Shown here: positions 30,743 to 40,782 of the stretch, piece by piece
Numbering within the stretch: position 1 is the stretch's first letter
How the letters are laid out: the number at the start of each line of letters is the position of its first letter
Source of the DNA: Botryococcus braunii
Lineage: Eukaryota > Chlorophyta > Trebouxiophyceae
Assembly: GCA_002005505.1 (NCBI GenBank)
Contig: MVGU01000501.1
Location: forward strand, 327,501 to 391,500
Length of the DNA stretch: 64,000 nucleotides
Reading direction: 5' to 3'
Notes under the pieces: model-generated
Told to the model about the DNA's origin: nothing
The model's database searches: none
Seen by the model: the letters and a program-made list of their open reading frames with translations, nothing else
Made by a program: the position numbers and the translations under genes

Positions 30743-33700
30743 ATGGCGAGAAAGAGATCCAAATCAAGGGAGCCATCCGAGGAGGAGCCCACAGCAGAGG
30801 AAGCATCTACATCGTCTCCCACACGACAGCCGTGTACACCCAGCACATCAAAGGGCGAGGGAGATGTACTTCCCAAGGTCATTGCCACCCAAGTCAAAGT
30901 GCATATTAAACTGGATCGTCATGGCACAAATTTTGTGGTATGGGACAATGCCTTCACTGCTGCCAATAGTGCCAAGGGTTCTTTTCCTGCCATTCAGTCA
31001 GCCATGCCTGGAACTATCCATAATGCAGCTGCAATGCTTCTGTTGTACGAGTCAGTTCCAGAGGAATGGTTAGGGGAAGTGTCAAGTAAGCCGTCAGCAT
31101 ATGATGCATATCTGTTTATTTGCAAGAAATTTGTTGGTGGTTACAACACTCAAGCCAACGCAGACTGGGTGAAGGAAATGTCAAAAGGGATGAGGCGTGG
31201 AGAAACAATCTCTCAGTATGTGTCCAGGATGATAAATCTCAAAAGCTGCTTGAAACGCAACGGACATGACCTCCTGGATGGTCATGTGGCCTCCCAGATC
31301 GTGCAGGGACTGCCAGCAGCAGCTAATCCTCCTGGTCTACTGCCCACTGCAGTAGCTTACCCCTTGGATGAACTGGCAGCTCTCATTTCCACCACTGCAG
31401 AAGCTGCTGGCTACAACGATGATGGAGAGCAGCCTGCCATGGTGATGCAAGCAATGCCTGCTCAAAGAGAGACTGCTCCTGCCTCTTCCTCTAGCGGGGC
31501 CAATCCCTCCAAACAGCCAGCAGACACAGAATCAAGGGGAGAAGTGAGAGGCACATGCAACTACTGCCACAGGAAAGGCCATTTCTGGAGAGACTGCCGC
31601 AAACGCCAAAGGGATGCAGAGACACAACGCAATGTGGTGGCAGCAGTACAGCAACTTGCTGCCATGTGGCCCCAAGGTCAGTTTCCTGGTGCGCCTCAAC
31701 CGCCTCCAAGCGTGCAGCATGCATTCCCAGGCACTGGAGCGTTCCCACTGCTGCACCCTCCTCCAGGACCACCTTCTCCTCCCTCAGAAGGTATGCCATA
31801 CGTGGTGTCCTATAATGTGCTGGATGGCAGTAAACACCAGCAGTCCAAACAGTCGTGGCTTGTGGACAGTGGAGCGTCTGTACATCTTGTGAACAACGTG
31901 TCCCTGCTGCATGCCCCTACAGTACATGACCACCCTATTCCACTGCTGCTTGCTACATCTGATGCCACTGGGGGCATTGTTGCTACTGGGTCAGTGTGCC
32001 TCCTGTCCTCTCAGCATATTCCAGTGTGGCTGCATCATGTCCAGTGTGTTCCCTCAGCTACCACCAATATTCTCTCAGTATCTGCTGCTCTGCGTGATGG
32101 AATCCGGTTCAGTACAGATAGACTGGGAGCATTCACTGCTGTCTCAGGACCGAGTGGTTGGCAGATGCCTGTGAAACCAGAGAATGGTCTTTATTATATT
32201 CACAACTGCCTCCCAGTAGCACCAGTGAAGGTCCCTTATTCAGTGACAGCTGCCTTGAAGAAGAAATGCTCCAAAGGTCAAAGTCATGACTGTGCCAAGC
32301 GTTTCCTGTGGCACAGCAGATTGGGACACCCAGGGGACCCCTGGATGAAACGCCTGAGCAGTGAGCAACTGGTTATTGGCTTAGACACCTTGATGTCCCC
32401 CTGTGAAAATTGCCCTAAGTACTGTGAAGCGTGCATTGAGGGGAAGCATGCACGTCCCCCATTTGGTGAAAGCTCTAGACCTGCTGAAAAACCCCTTGAC
32501 AGAATCCACATTGACACTGTGGGTCCCATATCACCAGCAGCCATTACTGGGGAACGTTTTTGGGTAACTGTAACTGATGAGGCATCTGGGTGGAAGGCAG
32601 TGCTGCCAGTGAAGTCAAAAGATGTAATTGCAGCTGTTGTCAGAGACCTAATTCTGTATTGGCAAACTGAGAAGGAAACTACTGTGAAGTGCATCCGCAG
32701 CGACAGAGGGACAGAGTTCTTGAATGCCAAGTTCAAGGAATTCTGTGCATCCCAGGGCACTAAGCTGGAGACATCTGCCCCATATACCCCTCAGCAGAAT
32801 GGAGTTGCTGAGAGAGCCAACAGAACCCTCAAGGAGCGCACCAGGACCCTCCTCAATTTTGCTGCAGCAAGCCCTGTTATGTGGAAGGAAGCCCTGGAGA
32901 CAGCCTGCACTCTCCTAAATATGGGACCCAGTACAGGCAGGCCCCTCTCTCCCTGTGAAATGTTCATGGGATATAAGCCTGATGTATCCCTGCTGCGCAC
33001 ATGGGGATGCCTTGCATTTGTGCACGTTCCTGACCAGCAGAGGGGGACCTTTGCACCAAAGGCTGTGGCTGGGATGTTCACTGGTTACTCCCCAGTGTCA
33101 AAGGCATATCGTATCTATATGGGAGGGGGAATCTGGAGAGAGAGCAGAGATGTTCAATTTGTGGAACACATTCGGGGAGCTACTAGGGTGGGAATGGCTG
33201 TTCTCCCTGACCAGCCTCAGCAGTTTTCATACCCTGAAGACTTATCAGGGCAATTGCACAGCAGCAATCCAGTGGTGCCATTGTCACAGCGCAGTATGCA
33301 GAACCAGACTGTCAGCAGCCCATGCTCCAGCAGTAGACCTGACAGCGCCTTCCCAGTACCCTCTGACCAGGCTGAAACTGAGCCTGATAGTCAGGGGAAG
33401 CCTTCCCAGGAGGGCAGTCTCATTGTGTCTCCCGAAGCAAGCACGGGAGAGCAGCAGCCGGACCTGGATCAGTCCGGGGCTCTGGACGCCATCCAACGAC
33501 TGGCGCGAGGAAGCACAGACAGCGGACAACATCATCAGACTTTAGAGCGAATACAGCAGTCACTGCGTAACCCGCATCCGGCTACTACCATCCTGCCTCC
33601 GGACGGACTGTCGCGGGCTCAACGCTATGAGCAACGAACTGCGGCTCGAGATATCCTGCTGGCACAGGATAAGGGAGAGAGCTGTGAGCGAGAGGGGAGG

Positions 33701-35992
33701 ACTGAAGGTGACACAGAGTCACAAGGACCAGGGGAAGCGCAGGAATTGGGGCAGGACACCGAGAGACCTGCTTTACTTGTAAGAGATGAGAGGGGGGCAG
33801 TCTCTGATCAGACTGCAGATGGTCCAAGTGAGCTGAGATGTATGGGTGGGACCTGCTCTGTGCCTGAGAGTAATGTTAGCGATGAGAACTCTATTAGTGA
33901 TGCCCAAGGACAATGTGGTGCCAGCCACGCAAGCATGGGCCATGCATGGGAGTGTGCTGCTGGGCCTGCGCCCCAGCGCTCATGTCTAGTGGGCAGCAGA
34001 CAGAGAGAGAGAGAGACATGGGCACAGCAGCAAAATAGACCAAGTGCTCATGCCATGCAGAGTGGTCCAAGTGTCTGTGAGAGTCCTGACGGGACTGCAA
34101 ACCGTCAGCCATGTGAGAGTGTGTCTGAGGAGGTGAATCGGAAGCCAAGACAGTGTGAGAACTCCCCCAATTACAAGAGCTTTCCGAGAGGTACCTGTGT
34201 TTGGGAGGATGATGTGAGAGAGGCTGGCAGCAAGCTTGAGAGGGCAAGCTGTGAGTCTAAGAGAGAGAAAGAGCAGAGGGAGAGATCTGGACCTTTACCA
34301 ACAGTTCCCACGTGCTGTGCGGCGACATTCAGCGAAAGAGTAGTGGATGAGAGTGAGAGTAAGAGTAAGCAAGAGCAGGGGAAGCATACTGGGGTACGTT
34401 TTGGGAAGATCAGTGTGCCTTCAAGTCTCAAGGAGGCACAGCAATCCCCACAGTGGGAGTACTGGAAGGCTGCAATGCAGGAGGAGCAAAACTCCTTAGA
34501 TGCCCATGAGGTGATGGAGTTTGTTCCTAGACCTCGTGGGCACAAAGTTATCCCAGTTCACTGGATTTTTTCAGTGAAAATGGATGCACACGGCAATGTG
34601 CTTAGATTCAAGGCCAGGCTGGTGGCTCAAGGGTGTAGGCAAATTCCAGGAGTAGATGTGATGGAGGTATTTGCTCCCACCAGCAGTTATGGGTCTAGAA
34701 GAGCTTTACTGTCAGTGGCTGCACAGGAGGGTCTTGAAATTCACCAGGTGGATGTCAAGACTGCTTTCCTAAATGGTGAATTAGAGGAGGAGGTCTATGT
34801 CACACAACCTCCTGGGTTTGAGAATGGGGATGGGAACACTGTGTGTCGCTTGAAGAAGGCATTGTATGGCCTGAAGCAAGCTCCAAGGGCATGGCATAAG
34901 ACCCTTAATGAGAAGCTACATACCATGGGATATGAGGTGTGCAAGAGTGATGCTGGGGTCTATGTGAAATGTTCTGTGGATGGAGGGAAATCCTTTGTGC
35001 TGATTTATGTTGATGATCTATTGATAGTTTCAAAGGGCATGAGTGAGATTGAGAGGGTGAAAGGGTTGCTGAAGCAGGAGTTCACCATCCATGATCTTGG
35101 AGAGGTGAAAGATTTCTTGGGCTGTCAAGTAATGAGAGATAGAGAGAAGGGGTTGATTTCTTTGAGTTGCATCCCAAAGATTGATGCCCTAGTTGAGAAA
35201 TTTGGGCTGGATCTGGAGTCTGTGGGGCCTGACACCCCTATGACTAAGGATTTTGTGGCCACACAGCGACCTATGTCTAAGGACAACAGTGCCATCATTG
35301 GAGCTGGGAGTCCCTTACCTCCAGGTCACAGATATTGTGAACTGGTTGGGTCACTGTTGTACATTGCCAACACCACAAGGCCTGATATTTCCCAGGCTGT
35401 GGGAGTGCTTTCCAGGTATAGGATTACTCCCACCACTGCTCATTGGAATGAAGCCATCAGAGTGTTGAAATATCTGATGGCTACCAGGGATCTTGTGTTA
35501 GTACTTGGAGGGAAGGACACAGAGCTGGAGGGCTTTGTGGATGCAGATTATGGTGGTGATCAGGATCACAGGTTCTCCACTACTGGTTACGTAATTCGGG
35601 TGTTTGGAGGAGCAGTAGTTTGGGGAAGCAAAAAGCAGTCTGCAGTGGCCACATCCACTGTAGAGGCTGAGTTTATGGCGGCAAGTGCAGCTGTCAAAGA
35701 GGCAAATTGGATGAAGGGATTCCTGGAAGAAATTGGGATTTCTCCGTGGATTGTGAAGATCCACTGTGATAATCAGGGATGTATCAATCATCTCAGAAAT
35801 CCAGTGTTCTCTAAGCATACCAAGCATATCGCGATCAGCTTCCATTTTGCACGGGAAGCTATTGCATTGGGTCAGGTGGATGTGAAATACGTTCCTTCTG
35901 CAAGGAATGTAGCAGATATATTCACAAAGCCTTTGACAAGGCAGGTGTTTCAGGGACATCGTGATGCTCTGGGGTTGGCCAAGTTTTTGTGA
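30743..35992 (+). CDS. Gag-Pol polyprotein of element C, intact (1749 residues)
   Basis: Continuous frame from ATG at 30743 (MARKRSKSREPSEEEPTAEE) to TGA at 35990-35992. Domains: Gag to about 265; zinc knuckle CNYCHRKGHFWRDC at 272-285; protease LVDSGASVHLV near 374; integrase zinc-binding region WHSRLGHPG to CEACIEGKH from about 522; DDE core with HIDTVGPIS near 590, SDRGTEFLN near 653 and GVAERANR near 689; long Ser/Gln/Glu-rich linker; reverse transcriptase FKARLVAQGCRQIPGVDV, QVDVKTAFLNGELEEEVYV and YVDDLLIV near 1422; RNase H VDADYGGD near 1599, TVEAEFMAA and HCDNQGC. All visible catalytic residues are present, and the frame and LTRs are intact, so this copy may be active. Confidence 0.96.
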   Translation: MARKRSKSREPSEEEPTAEEASTSSPTRQPCTPSTSKGEGDVLPKVIATQVKVHIKLDRHGTNFVVWDNAFTAANSAKGSFPAIQSAMPGTIHNAAAMLLLYESVPEEWLGEVSSKPSAYDAYLFICKKFVGGYNTQANADWVKEMSKGMRRGETISQYVSRMINLKSCLKRNGHDLLDGHVASQIVQGLPAAANPPGLLPTAVAYPLDELAALISTTAEAAGYNDDGEQPAMVMQAMPAQRETAPASSSSGANPSKQPADTESRGEVRGTCNYCHRKGHFWRDCRKRQRDAETQRNVVAAVQQLAAMWPQGQFPGAPQPPPSVQHAFPGTGAFPLLHPPPGPPSPPSEGMPYVVSYNVLDGSKHQQSKQSWLVDSGASVHLVNNVSLLHAPTVHDHPIPLLLATSDATGGIVATGSVCLLSSQHIPVWLHHVQCVPSATTNILSVSAALRDGIRFSTDRLGAFTAVSGPSGWQMPVKPENGLYYIHNCLPVAPVKVPYSVTAALKKKCSKGQSHDCAKRFLWHSRLGHPGDPWMKRLSSEQLVIGLDTLMSPCENCPKYCEACIEGKHARPPFGESSRPAEKPLDRIHIDTVGPISPAAITGERFWVTVTDEASGWKAVLPVKSKDVIAAVVRDLILYWQTEKETTVKCIRSDRGTEFLNAKFKEFCASQGTKLETSAPYTPQQNGVAERANRTLKERTRTLLNFAAASPVMWKEALETACTLLNMGPSTGRPLSPCEMFMGYKPDVSLLRTWGCLAFVHVPDQQRGTFAPKAVAGMFTGYSPVSKAYRIYMGGGIWRESRDVQFVEHIRGATRVGMAVLPDQPQQFSYPEDLSGQLHSSNPVVPLSQRSMQNQTVSSPCSSSRPDSAFPVPSDQAETEPDSQGKPSQEGSLIVSPEASTGEQQPDLDQSGALDAIQRLARGSTDSGQHHQTLERIQQSLRNPHPATTILPPDGLSRAQRYEQRTAARDILLAQDKGESCEREGRTEGDTESQGPGEAQELGQDTERPALLVRDERGAVSDQTADGPSELRCMGGTCSVPESNVSDENSISDAQGQCGASHASMGHAWECAAGPAPQRSCLVGSRQRERETWAQQQNRPSAHAMQSGPSVCESPDGTANRQPCESVSEEVNRKPRQCENSPNYKSFPRGTCVWEDDVREAGSKLERASCESKREKEQRERSGPLPTVPTCCAATFSERVVDESESKSKQEQGKHTGVRFGKISVPSSLKEAQQSPQWEYWKAAMQEEQNSLDAHEVMEFVPRPRGHKVIPVHWIFSVKMDAHGNVLRFKARLVAQGCRQIPGVDVMEVFAPTSSYGSRRALLSVAAQEGLEIHQVDVKTAFLNGELEEEVYVTQPPGFENGDGNTVCRLKKALYGLKQAPRAWHKTLNEKLHTMGYEVCKSDAGVYVKCSVDGGKSFVLIYVDDLLIVSKGMSEIERVKGLLKQEFTIHDLGEVKDFLGCQVMRDREKGLISLSCIPKIDALVEKFGLDLESVGPDTPMTKDFVATQRPMSKDNSAIIGAGSPLPPGHRYCELVGSLLYIANTTRPDISQAVGVLSRYRITPTTAHWNEAIRVLKYLMATRDLVLVLGGKDTELEGFVDADYGGDQDHRFSTTGYVIRVFGGAVVWGSKKQSAVATSTVEAEFMAASAAVKEANWMKGFLEEIGISPWIVKIHCDNQGCINHLRNPVFSKHTKHIAISFHFAREAIALGQVDVKYVPSARNVADIFTKPLTRQVFQGHRDALGLAKFL

Positions 35993-36010
35993 GGAAAAGG
36001 CAAGGGGAAG

Positions 36011-36738
36011 TGTTATAATAGTGACAGAACATTTTGGTGCCTTTCCCTCAGAAGAGTAATAGTGGCCAGATCATCGTCAATTACCAGAGAGAGCAGTTAG
36101 TAGAATGAGTAATCAGTGGCAGAACCCAGGAGTTCTGCCAGAACCAATCTAGACCAATTGCACGTTAATAAGAAAGGATTAGATAATCGGACACGGTTTG
36201 CTCGAAAGGCTATATGCTCCTGGCTCGAAGGATTGAGGCACTTGATTGGGACATCAAAAGCACTTCGGGTGTTTGCTACTTTACTGTTGCCAGTCAAGTC
36301 TCCTCACTCACAGACGACACTGCTTGTTTCTCTACGCACAACAAGAGTGTCGCCGGGCTTAACACCCTCGTGCCGGGACATGCAGGTAAACTGCTGTCAA
36401 GACATCATATGAACATGAACAATGGTTTAGGAAGGGTCTAGATAAGGTACAATAGAAAGGCGTAATTGCTTAGCTCATCAGACATTGGTAATGCAGACTA
36501 TCAGTAACGTTGTTGATAGGATAGTTCGAGTTGCCGAGTGGCGAGAGAGAGCAATAAACATTGTAAGACTTGATTGGGACATCAAAAGCACTTCGGGTGT
36601 TTGCTACTTTACTGTTGCCAGTCAAGTCTCCTCACTCACAGACGACACTGCTTGTTTCTCTACGCACAACAAGAGTGTCGCCGGGCTTAACACCCTCGTG
36701 CCGGGACATGCAGGGAACATTACGCCCAGAATTGTACA
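36011..36738 (+). repeat. 3' LTR of element C (728 bp)
   Basis: Near-identical to 29421-30148 and preceded directly by the polypurine tract. Confidence 0.95.
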
Positions 36739-39273
36739 AATTCCCTCTGCTGCTCCACCCACGTTCTGGGATGAGGAGGATGACCATGGAGTGGAGACGC
36801 TTTCCACTGGGGCTCCTGGGACCTCTGGACTTTGTGCTGGGGATCAGTCTGGAGACGGGACCATAGCAGCACATGACCAAGGAACCCCCACCAGCCTGGA
36901 TTCTACTGTTGGGACCCCAGAACCATCTCAGCACTCGTGGTCGGTGCTTGAGCATATGCAGAATCTGGCCAGGGGGGGTGTAGAAACTCAATCCCAGGTA
37001 GAAAAAATGCAGAAGGTACAAGAGGGGTTGCGAATGCAGGGGAAGTCACAAATTCCCCTTCCTCCAGGGACCACCCTTACAAGGGAGCAGCGTTATGTAC
37101 AGCGCGTGGCTAGGAGAGAGCATTCTGACATCCCATTGCATGCCCCTGACCCAGGTCAGGCAATTGTGAGTGAGCCAAACATGGCTGGTCTCCCTGATAT
37201 GCAGGGGCAGGTTGAGACAGTCGAGGCTATGTTCGGTGCAGATGTAAGAGATGAGAGCAGTGGGTTAGACATGCCAGCAGTAGGGGAAGCTGGTGCCCAA
37301 TCCCAGTCACTGGCTAGTCATGCTTATGGTGTGCAGGCTGACATTGTAGGCGCAGCTTAGGCAAGTCTGGGTAGTGTGCCCAAGTGTGAGTCCAGGAGAG
37401 AGAGAGAGCTGCTGCTCCCCTCTGCATTGCGGAAGGTGCGAGAATGTAAGGGTGCTACACATGAGTCCAGTAGTCAAGGAGAGAGAGAGAGACTTGAGAA
37501 GGAATCAGATAATCCCGGCAGTACTGCCCAGTCCCAGCATAAGGTACATAATGTACCTTATTCTGGCAACCAGGGAGAGAGAGAGAGAGAAGGGAACAGC
37601 ACCAGTAAGGCTGACAGCCCTGCTGCACCACAGCATAAGGTACAGAGTGTACCTTCTGTCAGGTTGGGAAAAGTTCACGTGCCCTCAAACTTGAGGGAAG
37701 CCCAGCGCTCACCTCAGTGGGAGTTTTGGCAGCAGGCAATGCAAGAGGAGATGGAGTCTTTAGACACCCATGAGGTTATGCAGTATGTGGAAAGACCCCA
37801 TGGGCAGAAAGTTATCCCTGTTCATTGGATTTTTTCTACAAAAAACGATGCACATGGGAATGTCACTCGGTTTAAAGCAAGATTGGTTGCCCAGGGTTGC
37901 AGACAGATTCCTGGTATAGATGTTGGTGAGGTTTTTGCACCTACCAGCAGCTATGGTGCTAGGAGAGCTGTGCTGGCAGTGGCTGCCACACAAAATCTTG
38001 AGATCCACCAAGTGGATATCAAGACAGCTTTTCTCAATGGGGAGTTGGAGGAAGAGGTCTATGTGACCCAACCACCAGGATTTGAGAATGGCAACACGAG
38101 AGTTGTGTGCAAGCTCAGGAAGGCACTCTACGGTCTTAAGCAAGCCCCACGGGCTTGGCACAAGACCTTGAGCGACAAGTTGAGCGTGATGGGGTATAGT
38201 GTGTGCAAGAGCGACGCTGGGGTATACATCAGGAGGGCCCCTGATGGTAATCTGTCGTTTATTCTTGTTTATGTCGATGATCTTCTCATAGTTGCCAGAG
38301 TGGTTGCAGAGATTGAGTGGGGGAAAGAGTTATTGAAGAAGGACTTCACCATCCATGATTTGGGAGAGGTGAATGATTTCCTGGGGTGTCAGGTCCTACG
38401 CAATAGAGTTCAGGGCACTATTTCCATGAGTTGCACTCCCAAGATTGATGCTCTTGTGGAGAAGTTTGGCGTTGCTGATGATGGACGTGGGGTTGATACC
38501 CCCATGTCCAAGGACTTCGTGGCTAGCAGCAGACCCGAGTCCTCAGATGGTATGTCACATGGGGCTGGTACCCCTCTGCCACCTGGTCATCGATATTGCG
38601 AGTTAATTGGATCGTTACTGTACATAGCCAATACGACCCGGCCTGACATTTCTCAGGCTGTTGGAGTGTTGTCAAGGTATAGAATGACACCCACTACCTC
38701 ACACTGGAATGAGGCCATTCGAGTGCTGAAGTACTTGAGAGATACCAGAGAGTTAGCTCTTACTCTGGGTGGAAAGGGCCCTGAGCTAGAAGGCTATGTT
38801 GATGCCGACTATGCTGGGGACCTGGACCACAGGTATTCCACCACTGGCTATGTTCTATCAGTCTATGGTAGTGCCGTGGTTTGGGGAAGCAAGAAGCAGA
38901 GCTCAGTTGCTACCTCAACTGTGCAAGCTGAGTTTATGGCAGCTGGCCATATTGTGAAGGAAGCCAACTGGCTAAGGGGCTTCTTGGAAGAGATAGGGGC
39001 TGCACCTTGGAGGGTCAAAATTTTCTGTGACAACCAAGGATGCATTTCTAATTTACGGAACCCCCTGTATTCCAAATTCACAAAGCACGTTGCAGTAAGC
39101 TTCCACTACGCTAGGGAAGCTATGGCACTTGGGCAGGTAGATATCCTCTATGTGGAATCTGCTCGCAATGTGGCTGACATTATGACCAAGCCACTTGCCA
39201 AGCCCGTGTTTGTTGGTCATCGTGATTCACTAGGTTTGAGAAGATACACTTAAAGCATGCAGGCAAGGGGAAG

Positions 39274-39959
39274 TGTTGAGTTCTGAACATTATTATTGAA
39301 TGCCTTGTGCTTTAAGTGATCTTCATGTGTGCACTATTAGGATATGGGTCCATTGAGAACATAAGGTACCTTGAGACACGGCAGATTCTGGACGTTTTCG
39401 AACATAAGGTACAATCCTATCTAGATCACACGTTTGTCGGATGAACTCTTAAGGCTGCCCCACCGGAGTGAATACCAACTGGTTGTGAAAGATGCTGGGC
39501 ATCACCAGATGCTAGTCTTGTCCGACAGTTGTGTGTGGCACTCAGCAGACAGTCGTACGGACTGTAGCTGGAGTAACTTCGTCTATTGACGACCTGTCTG
39601 CTTTGTACAGGTACGGTGCGGCAGTGTGTGTTGTATCATTGTTGCTATTGTGAGAGTGAACAAGCTTAGTGTACCCTGTAGTCACTCAAACAGTTAAGGG
39701 ACAGTGACTTCAGGGAGTATAGGCATGTACTTGAACGTAGCCGTCTAGAGCCTTATCTAGTGATTGCTTGATCGGTGCTTGTGTACAAGATAATGATGTA
39801 ACGGAACTGGTTGTGAAAGATGCTGGGCATCACCAGATGCTAGTCTTGTCCGACAGTTGTGTGTGGCACTCAGCAGACAGTCGTACGGACTGTAGCTGGA
39901 GTAACTTCGTCTATTGACGACCTGTCTGCTTTGTACAGGGAAAGCCGATTGCCCATAAC

Positions 39960-39967
<8 letters not shown>
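39274..39967 (+). repeat. 3' LTR of element A (694 bp, full length)
   Basis: Preceded by GGCAAGGGGAAG. It holds a 135-bp direct repeat at 39477-39611 and 39805-39939 separated by 193 bp. The last 28 bp include GCCCATAACC, complementary to the primer site. Confidence 0.95.
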
Positions 39968-39994
<27 letters not shown>

Positions 39995-40011
39995 ACACCC
40001 ACACCCACACC

Positions 40012-40085
<74 letters not shown>
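39968..40085. repeat. (CA)n microsatellite, right half of the split tract
   Basis: CA repeats with a few CCCACAC interruptions follow the element A LTR directly, then a GA-rich purine tract to about 40123. Confidence 0.95.
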
Positions 40086-40089
<4 letters not shown>

Positions 40090-40453
40090 GAGGGAGAGAG
40101 ATAGAGAGAGAGAGGGGGGGGAAGAGATATACATATTAGTAACTTAACTGTGTGTTTAATGCCTCATGCCCTTGTATCTCACTCCGTCGTTTAAAAATGG
40201 AGTTTTAGCAGATCGAGCAGGGTAAAAGCCTTGAATTGAAGGGCCCCGAGCAAAGTTGCACATCCGTGCGTTTCCAGGGCACCTGCACGGGTACCATGTG
40301 CAAATTCTGTGATTTTCAAGACCAGCCTGAGGGTGCCACCCGCACAATATCCTCCTTGGATTGCGGGGTATCCCGCGAGAAATTGTGATGGCCTGTCCAA
40401 CCCTGGTCGCGACCCTCCTCCCACGCATGGAGGCGGAGAAGAAGAGGCCGGTT

Positions 40454-40536
40454 TGGGTCTCCAGCTGGCTGCTCGCCGCGTGTGACTCATAGCCTGAAAC
40501 ATTTGGGTTTGGGTCCTTGAACATTGGGCTGGTCTT
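40454..40536 (+). mobile_element. 3'-tail fragment of the non-LTR element
   Basis: About 83 bp match 54953-55036, the sequence following the endonuclease frame of the LINE at 51.8-55.0 kb. The shared core includes GTGTGACTCATAGC and CCTTGAAC(A/G)TTGGGCTGG, with a few substitutions. It looks like a severely 5'-truncated insertion. Confidence 0.7.
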
Positions 40537-40738
40537 CCCCAACGCTTGTACTATGAAGAAGAAGTTACATCTGTCTTCTCCTTTTCTCGAAGTTCCCAAA
40601 TACGAAAGGAGTTGGGGTCCACACTTCGGGGGAGACCATAGGGGGAGGGACGCTGTGTGGCGCGTGGGGGGAGGAAGGGGGGCCGTGCCCCCGCGGGCCG
40701 GGCCGGGGCGCACGCGTCAACACTCGAGACATTCGAGA

Positions 40739-40782
40739 CGGGAGTCCCGTGACGGGACTCCCGTCACGGGACTCCCGTGACG
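40739..40782. repeat. Overlapping palindromes
   Basis: The heptamer GGGAGTC and its complement alternate around CGTGACG and CGTCACG, giving perfect arms of 11 bp about single central bases. A shorter version is kept upstream of the second copy at 55194-55222. It could form a cruciform or be a promoter element. Confidence 0.7.

Larger units (their letters stand above)
29421..36738 (+). mobile_element. Copia LTR retrotransposon C, nested in pol of A
   Basis: 7,318 bp with two 728-bp LTRs, a primer site at 30149-30161, an extra ORF, a complete gag-pol frame and a polypurine tract GGCAAGGGGAAG ending at 36010. Target duplication AATTC occurs at 29416-29420 and 36739-36743. The LTRs begin TGTTATAATAG and end TTGTACA; by eye they differ at 30092 (G) against 36682 (C). 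Recent insertion. Confidence 0.97.
19473..39253 (+). pseudogene. Gag-Pol of element A, interrupted by B, C and one in-frame TAG
   Basis: Reading 19473-19776, 27018-29420 and 36744-39253 gives one continuous frame of 1739 codons, because the joins at both target sites are in frame (ENS|AIKQW and QAI|PSAAPP). ATG at 19473 begins MTKRGKEKESSS. By position in the joined frame: zinc knuckle CHFCKAKGHFMTDC near 312-325, protease LIDSGASVH near 430, integrase HHCC from about 578 and DDE residues near 645, 709 and 745, reverse transcriptase YVDD near 1411, RNase H VDADYAGD near 1588. The RNase H motif reads TVQAEF where B and C have TVEAEF. A TAG at 37358-37360, codon 1108, lies in the poorly conserved linker between integrase and reverse transcriptase; the frame is otherwise open to TAA at 39251. 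The element makes a Gag-Pol polyprotein for reverse transcription and integration. As it stands it cannot be expressed whole. Confidence 0.9.
18717..39967 (+). mobile_element. Copia LTR retrotransposon A, host of two nested insertions
   Basis: The outermost element spans 21,251 bp here, or about 6,687 bp once elements B and C and one copy of each of their target duplications are removed. It has a 366-bp 5' LTR, a primer site at 19083-19095, a 5' leader, one gag-pol frame, a polypurine tract GGCAAGGGGAAG ending at 39273 and a 694-bp 3' LTR. Order of domains (protease, integrase, reverse transcriptase, RNase H) is that of Ty1/Copia. It is flanked by CACAC on both sides within a CA tract. The part shared by the two LTRs looks identical by eye, so the insertion is recent even though it is the oldest of the three. 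Confidence 0.93.

Noticed and set aside
18717..39967. Retrovirus-like envelope gene or endogenous virus
   Set aside because: Domain order with integrase before reverse transcriptase is Ty1/Copia, and no envelope-like frame follows RNase H in any of the three elements.
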